Source: CAYTLW01 sp964438735 (lineage in GTDB: Bacteria; Myxococcota_A; UBA9042). From it: a stretch of 28,647 bases of DNA. The position numbers were made by a program, and so were the translations under genes. This document shows, one piece after another, positions 23,435-28,647 of this stretch. The first letter of the stretch is position 1. Each line of letters begins with the position of its first letter. Below the pieces are notes generated by a model that was given only the letters and a program-made list of their open reading frames with translations, did not search any database and was not told where the DNA came from. The stretch covers positions 1 through 28,647 of the forward strand of contig CAYTLW010000100.1 in assembly GCA_964438735.1 (NCBI GenBank), given 5' to 3'.

Positions 23435-26400
23435 ATGCGCAGTCATCCCCTGGCCCGACTCTCCCACCTCCCGGTCATCGTCGCGTTGACCCTGGCCGCA
23501 TCGCTCAGCGCTTGCCTGGGCGGTGATGACATCGTCGTCGGTCCTGTCGCCTTGGACGTCGAATCAGACGTGCCCACGTCCAAGCCGGACGCGGTCTCCA
23601 CAGGCTGCACCTCAGCGGCCCAATGCGATGATGGCAAGCCATGCACCGACGACGCCTGCACCCAGGGCGAGTGCAGCAATCCAGCCCGCCAGGGCGCCTG
23701 CGATGATGGCGACGCCTGCACCAGCGGCGATTCCTGCGCAGATGGACTCTGCAAGGCCGGCACCGCCAAGGTCTGCGACGACGGCAACCCATGCACCGTG
23801 GAGACCTGCACACCCGCCAGCGGCGCCTGCACCTCGGCCAACACCGCGGCCAAGTGCGACGACGGCAGCGCCTGCACCAAGGGCGACCACTGCGATGCCG
23901 GCAAGTGCGTCGGCACCTCCAGCGCCTGCGATGACGCCAACCCCTGCACCGACGACATCTGCGATCCCAAGGGCGGCGGCTGCACCCACAACGCCAACGT
24001 CAAGCCCTGCAGCGACGGCAACGCCTGCACCAAGAACGACGTCTGTGTCGACAAGTCCTGCTGGGGCCAGCCCACCGCCTGCGACGATGGCAACCCCTGC
24101 ACGAACGACGCCTGTGACCCCGCAAAGGGCTGCACGACGAGCCCCAATACGGCCCTGTGCGACGACGGCAGCGCTTGCACCAAGGGCGATGTCTGCTCCG
24201 GCGGCAGCTGCGCCGGTCAAGCGCTGGATCCGGCCGTCGCCTGCAACGACAACAACGTCTGCACCGCCGACACCTGTGACCCCACCAAGGGCTGCAGTCA
24301 CACCAAGAAGACCGGCACCTGCAGCGACGGCAACCCCTGCACCGAAGGCGATAAATGCGTCGACGGTCAGTGCGTCGGCGGCGACAACAGCTGTGGCTGC
24401 ACCACCAACAGCGAGTGCAAGGCGCAGGACGATGGCAACGCCTGCAACGGCACCCTGATGTGCAACACCAAGACGGGCAAATGTGTCGCCGACCCCAGCT
24501 CCAAGCCCGTATGCGTCGACAGTGATGATGGATGCAGCGCCGGCACCTGCGACCCGTCGACCGGCAAGTGCAAGCTGATCTCGGCCACCAACGGCAAGGC
24601 CTGCGACGACGGCGACCTCTGCACGACTGGAGATGCCTGCAAGTCCGGCGCCTGCGTCGGCGGCAAGGCGGCCGATTGCGACGACGGCAACGTCTGCACC
24701 GCGGACTCCTGCAAGGGCAAGGTGGGCTGCGTGCACACCGGCGTCGGCGCGCCCTGTGATGCCGATGGCAACCCCTGCACCGTGGGCGACACCTGCTCGG
24801 CCAAGATCTGCACGCCCGGCCCCAAGAAGATCTGCAACGACTCCAACGCCTGCACCGCCGACTCCTGTGACCCCAAGACCGGCAAATGCATCAACGATTC
24901 AAATGCGCAGGATGGCGACCCCTGCGACGCTGACCTCTCCGCCTGCACCAAGGGCGACGCCTGCAAGGACGGCAAGTGCACCAAGGGCACGCTGCTATCC
25001 TGCGACGACAAGAACGCCTGCACGTCCGATTCCTGCCATCCCATCGATGGCTGCAAGCACACCATCAACGCCAAACCCTGCTCCGACGGCAACGACTGCA
25101 CCGTCGGCGACAGCTGCGCCGGCGGCAAATGCACCGCTGGCGCGCCCAAGTCGTGCATCGATGGCGACAAGTGCACCATCGACAAGTGTGACAGCAACAC
25201 CGGCAAGTGCACCTATCAGGCCATCGGCGGCTGCAGCAGCAAGTGCACCAAGGTCTCCGATTGCGACGACAAGAACCCCTGCACGGACGACCTCTGCAAC
25301 AGCGGCACCTGCGAGGCCAAAGCCAACAGCGCCACCTGCGACGATGCCAATCCGTGCACGACCGTGGACGGCTGCCAGGGCGGCAACTGCGTGGGTACAT
25401 CGACCAAGAGCTGTGACGATGGCAACGCCTGCACCGTGGACAGTTGCGAGCCCAAAGCCGGCTGCGTGCACGTCAAGGGCACCGGCGCCTGCGAGGGCGA
25501 TGGCAACGGCTGCACGCTCGAGGTCTGCGACGCGGGCAAGTGTATCGCCGGCGGCAACAAGAAGTGCGATGACAGCAACGCCTGCACGGCGGACAGCTGC
25601 TCGGCGGCCACCGGCAAGTGCGTGCACGCCGGCCAGACCCACGAGGGCGACGCCTGCGACGCCGACGGCTCGGTCTGCACCAAGGGCGATGTGTGCAAAT
25701 CAGGCGTGTGCACCAAGGGCTCCGCCATCCCCTGCGACGACGGCAACCCATGCACCGCCGACAACTGCAGCCCGACCAAGGGCTGTCAGCACGCCAGCCA
25801 GACCGGCAAATGCGACGATGGCGACGACTGCTCGCTCAACGACTCCTGCTTGAACGGCGTCTGCAAGCCCGGCGCCGCCAAACCCTGCGATGACGGCGAC
25901 AAGTGCACCGCCGACGGCTGCGACAGCGGCAAGTGCACCCACAAGGCCATCGCCGGCTGCGGCAACTTCTGCGACAAGGACGCCGACTGCGATGACAACA
26001 ACGGCTGCACCACCGACACCTGCAAGCTGGGCAACTGCAAACATGCCCCGCACACCAAAGCCTGCGCCGACGGCGACAAGTGCATGGCCTCCGGCACCTG
26101 CAAGGACGGCAAATGCGACGGCGGCAAGAAGGTGGACTGCGGCGATGGCAACCCGTGCACCGACGACGCCTGCGACGCCAAGACCGGCAACTGCGTGTTC
26201 ACCAGCAACGCCGCGCCTTGCGACGACAACGACAAGTGCACCTCCGGCGAGACCTGCAGCCTGGGCAAGTGCGCCAAGGGTCAGCCCAAGAAGTGCAACG
26301 ACGACAATCAGTGCACCGACGACTCCTGCCACCCGGTCACCGGCGGCTGCTTGCATGCCAACAACACCAAGCCCTGCGACGACGGCAACGGCTGCACCTT

Positions 26401-27628
26401 TGGCGAGACCTGCAGCGGCGCCAAGTGCCTGCCCGGTACCAAGGGATCGCTCTCGGGCAAGTACGGCAGCGGCGTCAGCGGCCACAAGGACGGGCCCGCC
26501 AAGGACGCTCAGTTCAACTTCCCACAGGGCATGGGCCGCGGCCCCGACGGCTCCTTCTACCTGACCGACCTGGTCAACAACCGCATCCGCCGCCTGGCTC
26601 CGGACGGCACCGTCACCACCTGGGCCGGCTCCGGCGCGCAGGGTTTCGACGACGGCAGCGGCACCAAGGCCACCTTCCACTACCCCGGCGACGTGGCCTT
26701 CGCGCCGGACGGCTACCTCTACGTCGCCGATACGCAGAACCACGCCATCCGGCGCATCGATACCAAGGGCAATGTCACCACCTACTCGGGCAATGGCAAG
26801 CCTGGGCTGATCAACGGCCTGGCCTTCAAGGCGCGCTTCAACCTGCCGGTCGGGCTGGCCGCCGACAGCGCCGCGGTCTATGTCGCCGAGCAGGGCAATA
26901 ACGCCATCCGCATGGTGACCCTGGACGGTGTCGTGCTGACCCTGGCGGGCACCGGCAAGGCGGGCTTCCTCGATGGCGACGGCCTCAAGGCCATGTTCAA
27001 CACCCCCACCGGCATCGCGGTCGGCCAGAACGGCAGCGTCTGGGTGGCCGATACCAACAACCACCGCATCCGCCGCATCTCCTCCAGCGGCTTCGTGGCC
27101 ACCATCGCCGGCGCCAAGAGCGGGTTCGCCAACGGCATCGGCACCGCGGCGAGCTTCTTCTACCCGGTGGACCTGGTCTTCACCCCCGCGGGCGATCTGC
27201 TCATCGCCGACCGGCAGAACCATATGCTGCGCCGCATGAGCACGGTGGGCGCGGTCACCACGGTCGCCGGCACGGGCTCACCGGACGAGCTGAACGAGCC
27301 CTGGGGCGTGGTCGCAGATGGCCTCGGACAGGCCTGGGTGGTCAGCCACAAACATCACCAGGTGCGCAGCTTCAAACTGCCCCTGGTGTTGTGCACCGAC
27401 GGCAGCCCCTGCACCTCCGACAAGTGCGATCCCAAGACCGGCAAGTGCGTCTTCAGCAAGCTCGATGATGGCAGCAAGTGCAGCGGCGGCTGCATCGAGA
27501 ACCAGGTCTGCAAGGGTGGCACCTGCATGTTCGGCAACCCGAAGAACTGCAACGACTACGACAAGTGCACCAACGACTACTGTTCGGACGGGTACTGCAA
27601 ACACGTGCCTGTACCCAACTGCAAGTAG
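23435..27628 (+). CDS. Giant CTDC-repeat lipoprotein with embedded six-bladed NHL propeller
   Basis: The start is the ATG at 23435 (AGGAG upstream), giving 1397 residues. The lipoprotein signal is VIVALTLAASLSAC. From about residue 50 to 1000 runs an array of about 35 CTDC repeats (motif like CDDGNPCTxDxCDPxxGC) mostly alternating two types: CTxxxC and CTxxxxC (often CTKGDxC). Breaks near repeats 20/21 and 29/30 carry an extra AI-GC module. Residues about 1003-1318 are six NHL repeats (for example PDGYLYVADTQNHAIRRI, NGSVWVADTNNHRIRRI), enough for one closed six-bladed propeller. Two more CTDC repeats and a Cys-rich tail end the protein. It probably forms a long, disulfide-rich stalk on the outer membrane with a binding head. 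The ligand is unknown. Confidence 0.9.
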   Translation: MRSHPLARLSHLPVIVALTLAASLSACLGGDDIVVGPVALDVESDVPTSKPDAVSTGCTSAAQCDDGKPCTDDACTQGECSNPARQGACDDGDACTSGDSCADGLCKAGTAKVCDDGNPCTVETCTPASGACTSANTAAKCDDGSACTKGDHCDAGKCVGTSSACDDANPCTDDICDPKGGGCTHNANVKPCSDGNACTKNDVCVDKSCWGQPTACDDGNPCTNDACDPAKGCTTSPNTALCDDGSACTKGDVCSGGSCAGQALDPAVACNDNNVCTADTCDPTKGCSHTKKTGTCSDGNPCTEGDKCVDGQCVGGDNSCGCTTNSECKAQDDGNACNGTLMCNTKTGKCVADPSSKPVCVDSDDGCSAGTCDPSTGKCKLISATNGKACDDGDLCTTGDACKSGACVGGKAADCDDGNVCTADSCKGKVGCVHTGVGAPCDADGNPCTVGDTCSAKICTPGPKKICNDSNACTADSCDPKTGKCINDSNAQDGDPCDADLSACTKGDACKDGKCTKGTLLSCDDKNACTSDSCHPIDGCKHTINAKPCSDGNDCTVGDSCAGGKCTAGAPKSCIDGDKCTIDKCDSNTGKCTYQAIGGCSSKCTKVSDCDDKNPCTDDLCNSGTCEAKANSATCDDANPCTTVDGCQGGNCVGTSTKSCDDGNACTVDSCEPKAGCVHVKGTGACEGDGNGCTLEVCDAGKCIAGGNKKCDDSNACTADSCSAATGKCVHAGQTHEGDACDADGSVCTKGDVCKSGVCTKGSAIPCDDGNPCTADNCSPTKGCQHASQTGKCDDGDDCSLNDSCLNGVCKPGAAKPCDDGDKCTADGCDSGKCTHKAIAGCGNFCDKDADCDDNNGCTTDTCKLGNCKHAPHTKACADGDKCMASGTCKDGKCDGGKKVDCGDGNPCTDDACDAKTGNCVFTSNAAPCDDNDKCTSGETCSLGKCAKGQPKKCNDDNQCTDDSCHPVTGGCLHANNTKPCDDGNGCTFGETCSGAKCLPGTKGSLSGKYGSGVSGHKDGPAKDAQFNFPQGMGRGPDGSFYLTDLVNNRIRRLAPDGTVTTWAGSGAQGFDDGSGTKATFHYPGDVAFAPDGYLYVADTQNHAIRRIDTKGNVTTYSGNGKPGLINGLAFKARFNLPVGLAADSAAVYVAEQGNNAIRMVTLDGVVLTLAGTGKAGFLDGDGLKAMFNTPTGIAVGQNGSVWVADTNNHRIRRISSSGFVATIAGAKSGFANGIGTAASFFYPVDLVFTPAGDLLIADRQNHMLRRMSTVGAVTTVAGTGSPDELNEPWGVVADGLGQAWVVSHKHHQVRSFKLPLVLCTDGSPCTSDKCDPKTGKCVFSKLDDGSKCSGGCIENQVCKGGTCMFGNPKNCNDYDKCTNDYCSDGYCKHVPVPNCK

Positions 27629-27651
27629 CCGCGCCGCCCTCGATCCCGCCG

Positions 27652-28551
27652 ATGCCCGAACTGCCCGATCTGCTGGTCTATCGCGAGGCCATGGTCGATA
27701 CCCTGGTGGGCCGGCAGCTGCGCGCCCTGCAGGTGCCCGGCGTGGCCTTGCTGCGCACCGTCAGTCCGTCGCCGGCCGACCTGGTGGGCCGAACGATCGA
27801 AGGCATTGAACGCATAGGCAAGCGCCTGGTGCTGGTCTTCGAGGACGAACATTTCGCCGTCATGCACCTCATGGTGGCAGGTCGATTGCGCTGGCTGGCC
27901 GCCGATGCCCGGCCACCTGGCCGCATCGCGCAGGCCGTCTTCCGCTTCGACCACGGCCAGCTGGTCCTGACCGAAGCCGGAAAGAAGCGGCGCGCGAGGC
28001 TGCACCTGGTGGCCGGGCGCAAAGCCCTCGTAGAACACGATCCGGGCGGGCTGGAGCCGCTCGAGATCGACGGGCCGACGTTCGCCACCGCCCTGCGCGG
28101 TCGCAACCACACCCTCAAGCGTGCGCTCTCCGATCCGCGCATCCTCAGCGGCATCGGCAACGCCTACTCCGATGAGATCCTGCATCGCGCCCGCCTCTCG
28201 CCCGTGACCTGGACCAGCCGTCTGGACGATGACGCGATGACGCGTCTGCACGCCGCTACCCAGGCTGTCCTGCGGGAGTGGATCGAGCGCCTGCGAGCCG
28301 AGGCGAAGCGAGGCTTCCCCAAGAAGGTCACCGCGTTCCGGCCCGACATGGTGGCCCACGGCAAGCATGGCGAGCCCTGTGCGGATTGCGGCCAAGCCAT
28401 CCAGCGCATCGTCTACGCCAGCCGCGAAACCAACTACTGCGCCCACTGCCAGACCGGCGGCAAGTTGTTGCGCGACCGGGCCTTGTCCCGCCTTCTGCGT
28501 GGCGACTGGCCACGGACCGTCGAGGAACTTGAATTTCGCGCCCGCGGTTGA
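27652..28551 (+). CDS. mutM: Formamidopyrimidine-DNA glycosylase (Fpg/MutM)
   Basis: A 299-residue base-excision repair enzyme that removes oxidised purines such as 8-oxoguanine and nicks the abasic site. The mature N-terminus PELPDLLVYREAM carries the catalytic Pro and Glu after Met removal. HLMVAGRLRW corresponds to the usual HLGMSGRL, and LSGIGNAYSDEIL to the helix-two-turn-helix region. The C-terminal zinc finger is intact: CADC, 16 residues, CAHC, with the conserved loop Arg in YASRETNY. It is slightly longer than typical (about 270). It begins 24 bases after the lipoprotein gene on the same strand, so it may be cotranscribed. There is no obvious Shine-Dalgarno sequence. Confidence 0.92.
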   Translation: MPELPDLLVYREAMVDTLVGRQLRALQVPGVALLRTVSPSPADLVGRTIEGIERIGKRLVLVFEDEHFAVMHLMVAGRLRWLAADARPPGRIAQAVFRFDHGQLVLTEAGKKRRARLHLVAGRKALVEHDPGGLEPLEIDGPTFATALRGRNHTLKRALSDPRILSGIGNAYSDEILHRARLSPVTWTSRLDDDAMTRLHAATQAVLREWIERLRAEAKRGFPKKVTAFRPDMVAHGKHGEPCADCGQAIQRIVYASRETNYCAHCQTGGKLLRDRALSRLLRGDWPRTVEELEFRARG

Positions 28552-28573
28552 GGAGTTGCGCGCCCGCGGTTGA
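28538..28573 (+). repeat. 14-base direct repeat across the mutM stop
   Basis: GCGCCCGCGGTTGA occurs at 28538-28551 and again at 28560-28573, 22 bases apart. The first copy carries the mutM stop codon. The second repeats the same coding end just downstream, so the gene's last codons look like a small tandem duplication. No function is evident. The remaining sequence to 28647 holds nothing I recognise. Confidence 0.6.
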
Positions 28574-28647
28574 ATGCTCGGACCCTCCCGGTTGATCTAA
28601 ACAGGTTCACGTTGGTTGTGGATCATTTTGCCCACCTGGCGACATGA

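Noticed and set aside
23612..27223. Long minus-strand frames opposite the giant CTDC/NHL gene
   Set aside because: Low-complexity Ala/Gly/Val translation caused by the repetitive codons of the real gene.
23435..27628. CRISPR-like or satellite DNA because of the recurring short motifs
   Set aside because: The periodicity is in codons for Cys/Asp repeats of variable length and sequence, not identical repeats with unique spacers.

Overview
This GC-rich window (about two thirds G+C by eye) looks like a piece of chromosome, or of a metagenome-derived genome, from a deltaproteobacterium-like lineage (Myxococcota, Bradymonadota or a relative). The assignment is inferred from three things: lipoproteins with long Asp/Cys-rich CTDC ('Dictyostelium-type') repeat stalks carrying beta-propeller heads, an MJ0042 zinc-ribbon protein with an AgmX/PglI-like C-terminus, and a MYXO-CTERM-like tail. 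No rRNA, tRNA, CRISPR array or intact transposase was seen.

Layout. 1-680: a Phd/YefM-PIN toxin-antitoxin pair whose promoter appears to give a leaderless mRNA. 735-4567: a large RCC1-propeller lipoprotein with a suspicious 5' end. 4579-6669: two minus-strand genes, a zinc-ribbon/TM/AgmX-like protein and a lipoprotein with a second hydrophobic C-terminal anchor. 6738-6800: a long near-perfect palindrome. 6858-7806: a frameshifted, short member of the Cys-rich propeller lipoprotein group. 7909-8598: a second, unrelated toxin-antitoxin operon (AbrB-type VapB plus PIN VapC, minus strand) with a clear promoter and operator palindrome. 8682-12022: a minus-strand two-gene operon with an ATPase fused to an MlaE-like permease, followed by a membrane-anchored protein that I read as TULIP/BPI-like. 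12268-13134: a divergent lipoprotein with beta-rich outer-membrane-protein character. 13347-16983: a biotin-dependent acyl-CoA carboxylase pair. 17036-18970: a secreted protein with a proprotein-convertase P-domain and an F5/8C (discoidin) domain but no protease. 19041-19913: a BKACE (DUF849) beta-keto acid cleavage enzyme. 20056-20265: a tiny Cys-containing lipoprotein. 20367-23247: a glgC-glgA glycogen operon. 23435-27628: a giant CTDC-repeat lipoprotein with an embedded NHL propeller. 27652-28551: a formamidopyrimidine-DNA glycosylase.

How the genes relate. Three loci (RCC1, frameshifted propeller, NHL) share the same two-type alternating Cys repeat stalk and an N-terminal lipoprotein signal but carry different propeller heads, suggesting a modular surface-protein family. 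The ABC fusion and its partner are translationally coupled (TGATG) and are the best candidate for an undescribed system: an Mla-like lipid transporter whose MCE protein seems to be replaced by a TULIP-like lipid-binding protein. The carboxylase pair and the BKACE enzyme point to acyl-CoA and keto-acid metabolism; glgC-glgA point to glycogen storage.

Two genes look frameshifted (near 883 and near 7700). Either the assembly has single-base indels or these genes are decaying; the sequence alone cannot decide.
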